NCBI RefSeq assembly: GCF_002019635.1
Contig: NZ_KV917371.1
Span: forward strand, 2,338,001-2,402,000
Origin: Metabacillus halosaccharovorans
Lineage (GTDB): Bacteria; Bacillota; Bacilli; Bacillales; Bacillaceae
DNA: 64,000 nt
Reading direction: 5' to 3'
Below are positions 9,440 to 18,733 of this stretch, piece by piece (position 1 is the stretch's first letter; every line of letters begins with the position of its first letter). The notes beneath the pieces are model-generated. The model searched no databases, had not been told where the DNA came from, and was given only the letters and a program-made list of their open reading frames with translations. A program made the translations under genes and the position numbers.

Positions 9440-11044
9440 ATGAAACATGTAAAAAAAATGGTCTACTCTACTGCTGTTGCGATGTTGCTGTTATCCGGCT
9501 GCAGCAGTAAAAATGTCTCTTCTTCTGAAGACTACGAGCTTTCTGATATCTCCTTTCCATTAAAAGAAGAGGTCACACTTAAATTTTTGACACAAAGTTC
9601 ACCCTTAGCACCAAAAGATCCAAATGAAAAATTAATTTATCAAAGATTAGAAGAAAAAACAGGGGTTAATGTTGAATGGAAGAACTACACAAATGATGTA
9701 TTTGTAGAAAAAAGAAATTTAGCGATAGCAAGTGGAGATCTCCCTGACGCAATTATGGATGCCGGTTATGGAGACTATGATTTATTAAAACTAGCAAAAG
9801 ATGGGGCCATTATTCCTGTTGAAGATTTGATCGATCAATACATGCCAAATCTTCAAAAAGTACTAGAAGCAGCACCTGAATATAGAGCCATGATGACGGC
9901 TCCTGACGGGCATATTTATTCTTTTCCATGGATTGAAGAACTAGGTACAGGGAAAGAAAATATTCACTCTGTTGATGATTTTCCGTGGATTAATGTCGAG
10001 TGGTTAGACAAATTAGGATTGGAAATGCCAACAACAATAGAGGAATTAAAAGAAGTACTGAAAGCTTTTAAAACACAGGATCCAAATGGAAATGGTGAAG
10101 CAGACGAAATTCCGATGTCATTTATTATTAATCACGGCGGTGAGGATCCGGCCTTTTTATTCGGCTCTTTTGGACTTGGGGACAACTGGGATCATACAGT
10201 TGTAAGCAATGAAGGTGAAGTATTATTTACAGCTGCAGATGAAGGCTACAAAGAAGCAATCTCCTATTTTAGTGATTTATATAAAGAAGGATTAATAGAT
10301 GTAGAAGCATTTGAACATGATTGGAATAACTATTTAGCCAAAGGAAAAGATGAACGTTATGGCATGTATTTCACTTGGGATAAAGCAAATATTACAGGTA
10401 TGAATGAAAAATATGAGCTAATGTCTCCATTAGCAGGTCCTGATGGTCATGTGAATGTGGCAAGAACAAATGGTATGGGCTTTGACCGCGGAAGAATGGT
10501 CATTACAAGTGCAAATAAAAACCTGGAACTTACAGCCAAGTGGATTGATCAATTATATGACCCACATCAATCTGTCCAAAACAACTGGGGGACATATGGT
10601 GATGAATCACAACAAAATATTTTTGAATTTGATGAAGCAGCTGGTATGTTAAAGCATTTGCCATTAGAAGGAGCGGCACCTGTTGAAGTACGCCAAAAAA
10701 CAAGCATTAACGGACCTTTGGCGATCCTAGATGAATATTATGACCAAGTTACAACAAAACCAGATGATGCTGCATGGAGACTGGACTTAATGAAAGAAGT
10801 AATGGTCCCACATATGAAAGCAGAAAACACGTATCCAAAAGTGTTTTTCTCACTAGAAGAGCTGGATAAACTTTCAGAAATTGAAACAGATTTATTCGCT
10901 TATGTTAATAGAAAAAGAGCGGAATGGATGACAAATGGAAAAGTAGAAGAAGAGTGGAATGAATATTTAGCAGAGCTTGATCGTTTAGGTCTACAAGAGT
11001 GGTTGGAAATTAAACAAACGGGATATGATCGAAATCAATCTTAA
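9440..11044 (+). CDS. Solute-binding lipoprotein of the fructan importer (LplA family)
   Basis: This 534-residue lipoprotein has a signal peptide ending in the lipobox LLSGC (Cys at residue 21), then the long LplA/YtcQ-type binding fold (KFLTQSSPLAPKDPNEKL, DPNGNGEADEIPMSF). The DPNGNG segment looks like the calcium-binding loop common in this family. It is anchored on the outer face of the membrane and delivers sugars to the two permeases upstream. A weak hairpin follows the gene, so transcript may continue into the GH32 gene. A fructan-derived substrate is inferred from neighbours. Confidence 0.9.
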   Translation: MKHVKKMVYSTAVAMLLLSGCSSKNVSSSEDYELSDISFPLKEEVTLKFLTQSSPLAPKDPNEKLIYQRLEEKTGVNVEWKNYTNDVFVEKRNLAIASGDLPDAIMDAGYGDYDLLKLAKDGAIIPVEDLIDQYMPNLQKVLEAAPEYRAMMTAPDGHIYSFPWIEELGTGKENIHSVDDFPWINVEWLDKLGLEMPTTIEELKEVLKAFKTQDPNGNGEADEIPMSFIINHGGEDPAFLFGSFGLGDNWDHTVVSNEGEVLFTAADEGYKEAISYFSDLYKEGLIDVEAFEHDWNNYLAKGKDERYGMYFTWDKANITGMNEKYELMSPLAGPDGHVNVARTNGMGFDRGRMVITSANKNLELTAKWIDQLYDPHQSVQNNWGTYGDESQQNIFEFDEAAGMLKHLPLEGAAPVEVRQKTSINGPLAILDEYYDQVTTKPDDAAWRLDLMKEVMVPHMKAENTYPKVFFSLEELDKLSEIETDLFAYVNRKRAEWMTNGKVEEEWNEYLAELDRLGLQEWLEIKQTGYDRNQS

Positions 11045-11053
11045 AAATATAGG

Positions 11054-11077
11054 GAGGCTAACAATTAGCCTCTTTTG
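11054..11077 (+). terminator. Weak terminator or attenuator after the binding protein gene
   Basis: GAGGCTAA (11054-11061) pairs with TTAGCCTC (11065-11072) around a 3-base loop, followed by only TTTTG. The short T-run suggests partial readthrough into the GH32 gene, keeping enzyme below binding-protein level. Confidence 0.6.
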
Positions 11078-11190
11078 TGGATGGGGGGCGAAATCTGTCG
11101 ATTGATAGAATATTGGTGAAAGTTGAAAGTTGAAATTTGATAGATTACTCTTCCAATCGTAAAAAATTCATATAAAAGGAGCTGTAAACA

Positions 11191-12666
11191 ATGACTCAAA
11201 AATTAACTGAAAAGTACCGCCCGCAATTCCACTTTTCTCCGGAAGAAAAGTGGATGAATGACCCGAATGGAATGGTGTATTTTGAAGGTGAATACCATTT
11301 GTTTTATCAATACCATCCATCAGACACAATATGGGGGCCAATGCACTGGGGGCATGCGGTGAGTAAGGATTTAATCCATTGGGAGCATTTGCCGGTTGCC
11401 CTGTATCCTGATGAGCATGGTACCATTTTTTCAGGCAGTGCCGTTGTAGACTGGAATAATACAACAGGATTTTTTGACGACGAGCCTGGTTTAGTAGCGA
11501 TCTTTACGCACCATGACACCTTTCCGGAGACAGATTCAGTCCGTCAGAGACAAAGTATAGCCTATAGCCATGACAAGGGGAGAACGTGGATAAAATACGA
11601 AGGAAATCCTGTGTTATCAGATCCTTCAATGACCGATTACCGTGATCCTAAAGTATTTTGGCATGAGCCTACAAGTAAATGGATCATGATTCTTGCAACA
11701 GGGCAATGCGTTACCTTGTATACATCTTCAAACTTAATAGATTGGGAATTTGCGAGTCAATTTGGGGACCATGATGGCTCACATGCGGGATTCTGGGAAT
11801 GTCCTGATCTCTTTCCGTTACAGGTTGATCAAGATCCCAGCAATCAGAAGTGGGTCATGATCGTAAGTATTGGTGATACCGGTGAGTTTAGTGAAGGTTC
11901 AAGAACTCAATATTTTATTGGAGATTTTGATGGGACCACTTTTAAAAATGATAACGATGCAAAAAACGTGTTATGGCTTGACTATGGCAGAGATAATTAT
12001 GCAGGTGTTAGTTGGTCAGATATCCCTGAGTCAGATGGTAGAAGAATTTATCTCGGATGGATGAGCAATTGGAGATATGCCAATCTTGTTCCAACGACTG
12101 ATTGGCGAGGAGCGATGACACTGCCAAGAGAATTAAACTTAGTTTCAACTACTAATGGAATTCGATTAATTCAAAAACCTGTAACAGAAGTAAACAGTTT
12201 AAGAGAAAATGGTTTTCATCATGATGAAGAGGTAATAGTCAACACTCACCCGCTATCTATTACTCTTGATGATGCTTTACAGGAAATAAATATAGAAGTT
12301 GAAAACATAGATTCCTCGGTCATTGATTGTGTGATTAAACATTCAAATACAGAAGAAACGCTGATTCGATATGACACAGAAAAGGAAGAATTAACTGTTG
12401 ATCGCACAAACTCAGGTGAACACAGCTTCTCATCTTCCTTTCGAGCCATACAACATGCACCATTATCAATGGTTCATAACAGGATAAAACTGCAAGTCTT
12501 CCTTGATACTTCATCAATTGAAGTATTTGCAAATGATGGAATCGCAGCAGTTACTAGTTTATTTTTTCCAACGGAAGGAAGTAAAAAACTAGAATTATCA
12601 TCACAGCGTGGAAGTGTAAAAATCCACTCTCTGCAATTAACAAAACTTACATCCATTTGGGTCTGA
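11191..12666 (+). CDS. GH32 beta-fructosidase (sucrose/fructooligosaccharide hydrolase), cytoplasmic
   Basis: This 491-residue GH32 enzyme has no signal peptide. The catalytic triad is intact: nucleophile Asp24 in WMNDPNG, the stabilising Asp152 in YRDPKVF, and acid/base Glu203 in WECPDLF. The five-bladed propeller is followed by a C-terminal beta-sandwich (SIEVFANDG). It would release fructose from sucrose or imported fructooligosaccharides in the cytoplasm, feeding the fructokinase whose gene overlaps its end. Phosphorylated sucrose is a possible substrate of this family, but no PTS gene is present, which favours unphosphorylated oligosaccharides. AAAGGAG sits 9 bp before the ATG. Confidence 0.9.
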   Translation: MTQKLTEKYRPQFHFSPEEKWMNDPNGMVYFEGEYHLFYQYHPSDTIWGPMHWGHAVSKDLIHWEHLPVALYPDEHGTIFSGSAVVDWNNTTGFFDDEPGLVAIFTHHDTFPETDSVRQRQSIAYSHDKGRTWIKYEGNPVLSDPSMTDYRDPKVFWHEPTSKWIMILATGQCVTLYTSSNLIDWEFASQFGDHDGSHAGFWECPDLFPLQVDQDPSNQKWVMIVSIGDTGEFSEGSRTQYFIGDFDGTTFKNDNDAKNVLWLDYGRDNYAGVSWSDIPESDGRRIYLGWMSNWRYANLVPTTDWRGAMTLPRELNLVSTTNGIRLIQKPVTEVNSLRENGFHHDEEVIVNTHPLSITLDDALQEINIEVENIDSSVIDCVIKHSNTEETLIRYDTEKEELTVDRTNSGEHSFSSSFRAIQHAPLSMVHNRIKLQVFLDTSSIEVFANDGIAAVTSLFFPTEGSKKLELSSQRGSVKIHSLQLTKLTSIWV

Positions 12667-12689
12667 GTAGGTTAAGGAGGTTGAACACA

Positions 12690-13646
12690 ATAGGGCATTC
12701 AATTATTTGTATAGGTGAATTATTGATTGATTTTTTCTGTAAAGACGTGAACATTGATTTAATAGACGGACTAAATTTTGAAAAACAAGCCGGCGGAGCC
12801 CCTGCCAATGTATGTGCGACGATTGCATCTTTGGGTGGAGATGCCATGTTTTGTGGAAAGGTTGGGGCTGATCCATTTGGGTATTTCTTGAAAAAAACAC
12901 TGGATACCGTGAATGTTGATACATCCATGCTTTTATTTGATAGAGAGCATCCGACCACACTGGCCTTTGTATCCTTACAAGGTAATGGTGAACGTGACTT
13001 CGTCTTTAACCGGGGAGCAGATGCGTATCTCCATGAACAGGAAATAGACAAAACGGCATTTAACCAAGCAGAAATTATTCATTTCGGATCTGCGACTGCA
13101 CTATTGGAAGATCCCTTCCGCAGCACATATCTGAATATGATGAAACGAGCAAAAAAAGATAGGAAGTTTATTTCGTTCGATCCTAATTATAGAAAAGATT
13201 TATGGAAAGAACGCAGACCGCAATTTATCGAATTCACTAAAGAAGCGATCGCTTTAGCTGATTTTGTGAAGGTAAGTGAAGAGGAAATAGGGATTATCAC
13301 GGAAAAACATGATGTAAGAGCAGGAATAGATGACCTTCATCAATTAGGAGCATCCATTATATCCGTTACATTAGGAAAGACCGGGACTCTTGTATCGAAT
13401 GGAAACAGAAAAGAGCTTATTCCAAGTATTGAAGTAAATGCGATAGATTCAACCGGAGCCGGTGATACATTTGTAGGAGCTGCTTTATTTCAAATCGCAA
13501 AAAAGAAAAATCCCCATGATATCGTCCATTCTTTTCAAGACTTAAAAGATATCATTTTATTTAGCAATAAGATTGGGGCATTTACATGTACTCAAATAGG
13601 GGCAATATCTGCTGTGTCTAAATTACAATCCAATTTTTGTGTATGA
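12690..13646 (+). CDS. Fructokinase, PfkB/ribokinase family
   Basis: This PfkB-family sugar kinase shows the N-terminal CIGELLIDF strand, the substrate motif GGAPANVC, and the C-terminal catalytic signature [11 protein letters not shown]. It probably phosphorylates fructose released by the GH32 enzyme. The start is unusual. AAGGAGG (12674-12680) lies 9 bp before an ATA at 12690, while the in-frame TTG codons at 12681 (touching the Shine-Dalgarno) and 12657 (no ribosome site) are poor, and the first ATG is too far inside the domain. I chose 12690, but 12657 or 12681 remain possible. The gene is tightly linked to GH32 and ends at a hairpin. Confidence 0.85.
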   Translation: MGHSIICIGELLIDFFCKDVNIDLIDGLNFEKQAGGAPANVCATIASLGGDAMFCGKVGADPFGYFLKKTLDTVNVDTSMLLFDREHPTTLAFVSLQGNGERDFVFNRGADAYLHEQEIDKTAFNQAEIIHFGSATALLEDPFRSTYLNMMKRAKKDRKFISFDPNYRKDLWKERRPQFIEFTKEAIALADFVKVSEEEIGIITEKHDVRAGIDDLHQLGASIISVTLGKTGTLVSNGNRKELIPSIEVNAIDSTGAGDTFVGAALFQIAKKKNPHDIVHSFQDLKDIILFSNKIGAFTCTQIGAISAVSKLQSNFCV

Positions 13647-13666
13647 GAGGACATGAAGTGAATATG

Positions 13667-13703
13667 AAAGGGATGAAGGAACGTTGCCTTAATCCCTTTT
13701 CTA
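13667..13703 (+). terminator. Terminator after fructokinase gene
   Basis: AAAGGGAT (13667-13674) pairs with ATCCCTTT (13692-13699), followed by a T-rich stretch. It ends the importer/GH32/kinase operon before the separately controlled secreted enzyme. Confidence 0.65.
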
Positions 13704-13714
13704 TTGCAAATTAA

Positions 13715-13728
13715 TGAAAGCGTTTACT
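13715..13728 (+). promoter_or_regulatory. cre site upstream of secreted GH32 gene
   Basis: TGAAAGCGTTTACT fits the CcpA consensus TGWAANCGNTNWCA except at the last base. It lies 22 bp before the ATG of the secreted enzyme, a position suited to roadblock repression in the presence of glucose. Confidence 0.6.
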
Positions 13729-13749
13729 ATATTAAAGGAGCTGTGATGA

Positions 13750-16700
13750 ATGAAGAATATTAAAAAGACGAAGCTCGTGATTCTGCTTGTATTTGTTTTT
13801 TCAATCATTTATATGGATCAGCATTTTCAAGTACAGGCAACAGAACAAAATGCAGCAATCTTTGGATATATACCTATAACCGGTTCCTGGATGCAGGAGA
13901 ATAATGGTGTAATCAGAGGAAAGAGTGATAAGAAACAACCAGGACTCATCTTATCATCAACAGAGGTCGGAAATTTATTTATCTATGAAGCAACGGTGAA
14001 ACTTAAGTCCTCATCTTCCGGCTCACTTGTTTTTAGAGCAAATAAAATGGGAACGGAAGGATACATGCTACGTATAGATTCAAAGAAAAACAGTGTTCAA
14101 TTAGTTGATATTAACTCAGGTAAACGTATTGGAGAGCAAATAAAGAAGCAGTTAAAAGAAGATGTCACTTATAAGATAAAAATAGCAGCGGATGGTCCAT
14201 CAATTAAAGTATTCTTGAATGATAGAATCGTTGCCGATATAAAAGATTTTAAACATTCAAAAGGATTTACCGGCTTTAACATTGATCATGGTACAGCAGA
14301 ATTTAGTCAAGTTTTTGTTCATGAGGTGAAAACAAATCTAACCGAATGGGCAATGACAGATCAATGGTCGGCAACTACACAAGGGTTAGCAGGGAATGCT
14401 AGATTAAATGAAAACATCTATGCTTTAACAAAAACAAAGGTAACCGATTTTAACTTTGAAGCGAATGTGATGATTAATGACAAAAGTGGTATCGGAACAT
14501 TACTTTTTAGAGCAGATCAAAAAGGTTTGCAAGGATATGGCTTGCAAATAGATGCTGATAAAGATCAAATTCGACTGGTGGATACAAAACGTAATAAAGT
14601 TATTTCACATTATAACGAAACGATTGATACAGGATCGCTTTATCACATTAGAGTAAAAGCGATAGGAAAATCATTACATATATTCTGGCAGAATAGCTCC
14701 AATCCGATTATTACGGCTCAAGATCCAATCTATGATCAAGGTCTAGTAGGGCTTAAGGTTAGTAATGGAAATGTTGTGTTTCAGAATATTCAGGTGAGTG
14801 ATGTATCTACGAACTTAGAGGGATGGCAAACACATAATGGGGAATGGCTTCCACATTTTGAAGGGATTATGGGCAAAAGTCCTGAATCAGAAAACACTTA
14901 TTATATGGCAGAATCCGAGGAAGCGGATTTTATTTTGGAAGGTGATTTAAAGGTAGATCCTTCGACTCCATATGGTACTGCCGGCATTGTTTTTCGTGCA
15001 AATTCAGATGCAACAAAAGGGTATATGATAAAGCTGGATCCTAATTTAAATCAGGTCCGTTTATTAGATCTACGCGGAGATCGAACAATTGGCCTTGCTG
15101 AGAGAAAGATTGAAACAGGTAAGACCTATCATTTTGAGATCCATGCAAAAGGTCCAACAATGAACGTGTATTTAGATGGATATGCGGTGCCTGTGATCGC
15201 AGAACAAGATTCAACATATTCCAGTGGGAAATTTGGTTTAAATGTGTATAATGGTTCAGCATATTTTCAACATGTTTATGCAACCAAATTCGATCAATAT
15301 TATGAAGAGCTCTATCGACCTCAGTATCATTATACACAGGCCAGAGGTGCAGCCAGCGATCCGAATGGCTTGGTTTATTATGAAGGGGAATACCATCTTT
15401 TTCACCAAGATGGTGGTAAATGGGCACATGCAGTTAGTACAGATTTAGTTCATTGGAAGCGATTACCTATCGCTATTCCTTGGAATGAAATGGGGCATGC
15501 ATGGTCCGGTTCTGCTGTTGTGGATAAGGATAATGTTTCAGGTTTATTTAATGAAGAAGGCTCGGGATTAATTGCTTTTTATACATCTTTTAATCCAGCT
15601 AAACATAATGGTGATCAAAAGGTTGGTGTAGCTTATAGTCGGGATAAAGGAAGAACATGGGAGTTTTATGATGGAAATCCGATCATACCGAATATAGGTG
15701 AATTCTACGGTGGGGAAGGCTGGGACTTCCGTGATCCGAAAGTTGTTTGGGATGAGGACCATAATCAATGGGTGATGGTCATTTCAGGTGGAGATCATAT
15801 TCGTTTCTTTACGTCTAAGGATTTATTGAATTGGGAGATGATTGACTCATTTGGCTATGGAGATTATGTCAGAGGCGGAGTATGGGAATGTCCGGACTTT
15901 TTTCAGCTTCCTGTTGATGGTGATAACGGAAAGAAAAAGTGGGTACTCTCAATCAGTACCGGGGCAAATCCAAATACAAACGGCTCTGATTCTGAGTACT
16001 TTATCGGAACGTTTGATGGAAAACAATTCGTAAGTGACCATCCAGCTGGTGTTGTCTTAAAAAATGAATTTGGAAAAGAAATGTATGCTGCGATGTCTTT
16101 TTCTGATATCCCAGCTTCAGATGGTCGAAGAATTTCTTTAGGATGGATGAGTAACTGGGATTACCCATTTAGCTTCCCGACTTCTCCTTGGCAGGGACAA
16201 ATGTCAATACCACGTGAAGTGATGTTAAAAACTGTACCTGGTGAAGGTGTTCGTTTAGTTCAACAACCGATAGAAGAATTAAAACAGTTAAGAGGAAGTC
16301 ATACATCCTGGAGTAACAAGCTTGTAAAACCTAATACGGCTAACTTACTCTCAGAAATGAGGGCTACAGCATTTGAAATCGTAGCGGAAATTGAATTACC
16401 GGAAAATAACAGAGCGGAGGAATTTGGGTTTCGGCTAAGAAAATCAGATACACAACAAACAGATGTTGGCTACAATGTAACAAATTCAAAAGCGTTCTTT
16501 GATCGATCAAAATCTGGAGAAACCGACTTTTCTGAGAAATTTTCTACACGACATGAAACGAACGTCAAACCAGATAATAATCGAATAAAAATGCGAATGT
16601 ATGTAGATGAATCATCTGCAGAAGTATTTGTGAATGACGGTCAGGCCGTGTTCTCAAATGTTATCTTTCCGGACGGTGCCAGTGATGAAATGAGCTTCTA

Positions 16701-17469
16701 TTCAAAAGGTGGCGATGTGAAAATTTTATCATTGGAAATTTATCCATTAAGAGGAATTTGGAAGGAAGCATCAAATAACAGTACGACAACTAACAGGATC
16801 GTTATGGATCACCAAAAGCTTGCACTAAGAGTAGGTGAGACACATAAGCTCTCAGCGGTTGGGCTTCCTTATTCTGATAAAAATCAAAAATTAAACTGGA
16901 GATCAAGCAATCCATCCATCGTTGAAGTGAAAAAAATAGATCATAACAATTCTGAGATTAAAATAGTTGGACATGGAAGATCAATGATTACTGCTACTAC
17001 GAAAAATGGAAAAGTGGTGGGAACAACAATAGTAGAAAGTAAAGCATCCTTTCATATTGTAGATGCAAAAAGCGGGAAGGTATTATCTGTTGAGGGGACA
17101 TCAAATGGATCGAAAGTAAATATTCAACAGAAGAAAGATGCGATAGAACAAATTTGGAATATGGAAAGAAATCAATCAGGCAGCTATAAGGTTATGTCCT
17201 CCAAAAGCAATAAAGTTCTCGATGCATCGGGAATTTCAAATGGTGATGACGTGCAAATTTGGGAATACTTTGGTTATGGAAATCAACAATGGTACCTAAC
17301 TCCAAATCCAGATGGCACATACACCTTCAATGCAGTTAATAGTGGGAAAGTATTAGAAGTTCCTAAAGACAGTAATGAAGATGGAACAGTTGTGGAAATT
17401 AACGAAAAAAATCCTGAGGGATCTCAAAATTGGAGACTGATTGAAACAAGTAAACCTTCGAAAGATTAA
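13750..17469 (+). CDS. Secreted multidomain GH32 levanase/fructanase
   Basis: This 1239-residue exoenzyme has a signal peptide with a likely cut after VQA (about residue 30). Three tandem LamG/DUF1080-like beta-sandwiches follow (about 31-195, 196-355, 356-525), each ending in a similar VFQNIQVSDV-type strand. The GH32 propeller comes next (Asp537 in SDPNG, Asp662 in RDPKV, Glu713 in WECPD), then the GH32 C-terminal sandwich (to about 1010), an Ig-like Big_2 domain (about 1015-1095) and a ricin-type beta-trefoil with QxW motifs (about 1100-1235). There is no LPXTG motif, so it is probably secreted. It should cut levan or inulin outside the cell. It is far longer than B. subtilis SacC (677 residues). 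Confidence 0.9.
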   Translation: MKNIKKTKLVILLVFVFSIIYMDQHFQVQATEQNAAIFGYIPITGSWMQENNGVIRGKSDKKQPGLILSSTEVGNLFIYEATVKLKSSSSGSLVFRANKMGTEGYMLRIDSKKNSVQLVDINSGKRIGEQIKKQLKEDVTYKIKIAADGPSIKVFLNDRIVADIKDFKHSKGFTGFNIDHGTAEFSQVFVHEVKTNLTEWAMTDQWSATTQGLAGNARLNENIYALTKTKVTDFNFEANVMINDKSGIGTLLFRADQKGLQGYGLQIDADKDQIRLVDTKRNKVISHYNETIDTGSLYHIRVKAIGKSLHIFWQNSSNPIITAQDPIYDQGLVGLKVSNGNVVFQNIQVSDVSTNLEGWQTHNGEWLPHFEGIMGKSPESENTYYMAESEEADFILEGDLKVDPSTPYGTAGIVFRANSDATKGYMIKLDPNLNQVRLLDLRGDRTIGLAERKIETGKTYHFEIHAKGPTMNVYLDGYAVPVIAEQDSTYSSGKFGLNVYNGSAYFQHVYATKFDQYYEELYRPQYHYTQARGAASDPNGLVYYEGEYHLFHQDGGKWAHAVSTDLVHWKRLPIAIPWNEMGHAWSGSAVVDKDNVSGLFNEEGSGLIAFYTSFNPAKHNGDQKVGVAYSRDKGRTWEFYDGNPIIPNIGEFYGGEGWDFRDPKVVWDEDHNQWVMVISGGDHIRFFTSKDLLNWEMIDSFGYGDYVRGGVWECPDFFQLPVDGDNGKKKWVLSISTGANPNTNGSDSEYFIGTFDGKQFVSDHPAGVVLKNEFGKEMYAAMSFSDIPASDGRRISLGWMSNWDYPFSFPTSPWQGQMSIPREVMLKTVPGEGVRLVQQPIEELKQLRGSHTSWSNKLVKPNTANLLSEMRATAFEIVAEIELPENNRAEEFGFRLRKSDTQQTDVGYNVTNSKAFFDRSKSGETDFSEKFSTRHETNVKPDNNRIKMRMYVDESSAEVFVNDGQAVFSNVIFPDGASDEMSFYSKGGDVKILSLEIYPLRGIWKEASNNSTTTNRIVMDHQKLALRVGETHKLSAVGLPYSDKNQKLNWRSSNPSIVEVKKIDHNNSEIKIVGHGRSMITATTKNGKVVGTTIVESKASFHIVDAKSGKVLSVEGTSNGSKVNIQQKKDAIEQIWNMERNQSGSYKVMSSKSNKVLDASGISNGDDVQIWEYFGYGNQQWYLTPNPDGTYTFNAVNSGKVLEVPKDSNEDGTVVEINEKNPEGSQNWRLIETSKPSKD

Positions 17470-17484
17470 AATAATGTGATAAGG

Positions 17485-17519
17485 CCCTTTCAGCTGAAAA
17501 GTTATGAAAGGGTTTTTTT
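17485..17519 (+). terminator. Terminator after secreted GH32 gene
   Basis: CCCTTTC (17485-17491) pairs with GAAAGGG (17506-17512), followed by seven T residues. Confidence 0.85.
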
Positions 17520-17587
17520 GGGGTAAGAGTATGATATCGACCATATTTCACACTCTATAACTAAAACGTCTAAAAGTAGGTGAAAGA

Positions 17588-18373
17588 ATGAAAAAGAAGG
17601 TAACGATCATCGGTGGAGCAGGGACAATAGGAAGTATATTAGTGAACGGTCTGTCTGATACATATGACTTTGTTATTCTTGATAAAAATGTACACTCTAC
17701 TTCATTACCATGTCATGCTATTGAAGTAGATGCAACAAACTATCAAGACTTACTGGATAATATACCAAAAGATACGGAAGCAATTATAAACTTATTAACG
17801 ATTAAATCAAAAGATGATTTAAAGAATATTGACCAATTTCATAAAATGACAAACATACACTTTGTAGCTTCATTTTATCTATTACACGCAGCCGTTGCAC
17901 TAGGAATAAAGAAGCTCGTCTATGCAAGCAGCAATCACGCAACAGATTACTATGAAAAAGATGGACGTTCAACATTAGATAGAAAAATTACAATTCATGA
18001 TTACCCTTTTTCAAGAGGACTATACGGTGTATTAAAGCTTGCATCAGAAAATATAGGACATATCTTTGCAGGAGAAAAAGAAAATAATTTGTCTGTCATC
18101 AACTTACGAATCGGCAGTGTATTAAAGGATGAATATGAATCAGTAAAAAAACAACAAAGATTGCACCATACCTTACTATCACATGAGGATACGATACAGC
18201 TTTTTCACTTGGCTCTTCAATCGACGGTAAAATACGGAACTTATTACGGTGTTTCCGATAACCCGAATAAACCATGGTCAACAGAAAATGCATGGGAGGA
18301 ATTAGGGTTTTCATCAGATGTTAATGCAGTTGATGTATTGAATAGGAACATAGAAGGGCTGGAAAAGGGTTGA
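17588..18373 (+). CDS. NAD-dependent epimerase/dehydratase family SDR, uronate-dehydrogenase-like
   Basis: This 261-residue extended SDR has the nucleotide-binding GGAGTIGS at residues 8-15, an acidic residue after the second strand (ILDKN), the ASSNH segment seen in uronate dehydrogenases, and the catalytic Tyr146-x3-Lys150 (YGVLK). Uronate dehydrogenases oxidise galacturonate or glucuronate to the aldaro-lactone; that specificity is plausible here but not proven. It lies after the terminator of the secreted GH32 gene, so it is its own unit. Its logic fits the pectin locus better than the fructan locus. A repeat array begins just after its stop. Confidence 0.7.
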   Translation: MKKKVTIIGGAGTIGSILVNGLSDTYDFVILDKNVHSTSLPCHAIEVDATNYQDLLDNIPKDTEAIINLLTIKSKDDLKNIDQFHKMTNIHFVASFYLLHAAVALGIKKLVYASSNHATDYYEKDGRSTLDRKITIHDYPFSRGLYGVLKLASENIGHIFAGEKENNLSVINLRIGSVLKDEYESVKKQQRLHHTLLSHEDTIQLFHLALQSTVKYGTYYGVSDNPNKPWSTENAWEELGFSSDVNAVDVLNRNIEGLEKG

Positions 18374-18395
18374 AGAAGATGCGGAGACTTAAAGT

Positions 18396-18605
18396 TTGGT
18401 TGAATTATCTTAAATGTAACCGTAATCACGCTTGAAGTTGGTCGAATTGCATGAAATGTAACCGTAATCATCGTAAAAAGTGGTTGAAAAGGAGTACTTT
18501 GCTCGGAGGTTGGTTGAATTCTGCTAAATGTAATCGTAATCACAAAAGAAGTTGGTCGAATCCTATAAAATGTAACCGTAATCACCATCAAAAGTGATTG
18601 ATAAA
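18396..18605. repeat. Intergenic repeat array with GGTYGAAT / AAATGTAACCGTAATCA units
   Basis: About 210 bp carry four units of roughly 42 bp. Each begins TTGGTTGAAT or TTGGTCGAAT, has about 8 variable bases, then AAATGTAAYCGTAATCA and a short spacer. Units alternate TTGA and TCGA and form two similar halves, separated by a degenerate TGGTTGAAAAGG segment near 18480. No cas genes or CRISPR-like conserved repeats are present. Short open frames here are products of the repeat. The rest of the gap (18606-18730) shows only the ribosome site of the next gene. Confidence 0.75.
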
Positions 18606-18733
18606 ACCGTAATGACTAACAGCAGTCTTTCTGCAGAGCAAAATAATCCATATAACATGATGTGGAAATCCATTGTTAATTACTTAAAGAAGGAGTAACC
18701 TTAACACTACTATAAGTAAGAAGGTGGGGTTTG

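Noticed and set aside
15041-15427. Minus-strand open frame of 128 codons inside the secreted GH32 gene
   Set aside because: It is antisense to a well-supported gene, histidine-rich by complementarity, without ribosome site.
18244-18591. Minus-strand open frame of 115 codons
   Set aside because: It runs through the repeat array and has a repetitive translation; no ribosome site and no family resemblance.
18396-18605. CRISPR array
   Set aside because: Units are irregular, conserved parts are interleaved with variable ones unlike repeat/spacer order, and no cas genes are present. The same applies to 52433-52795.
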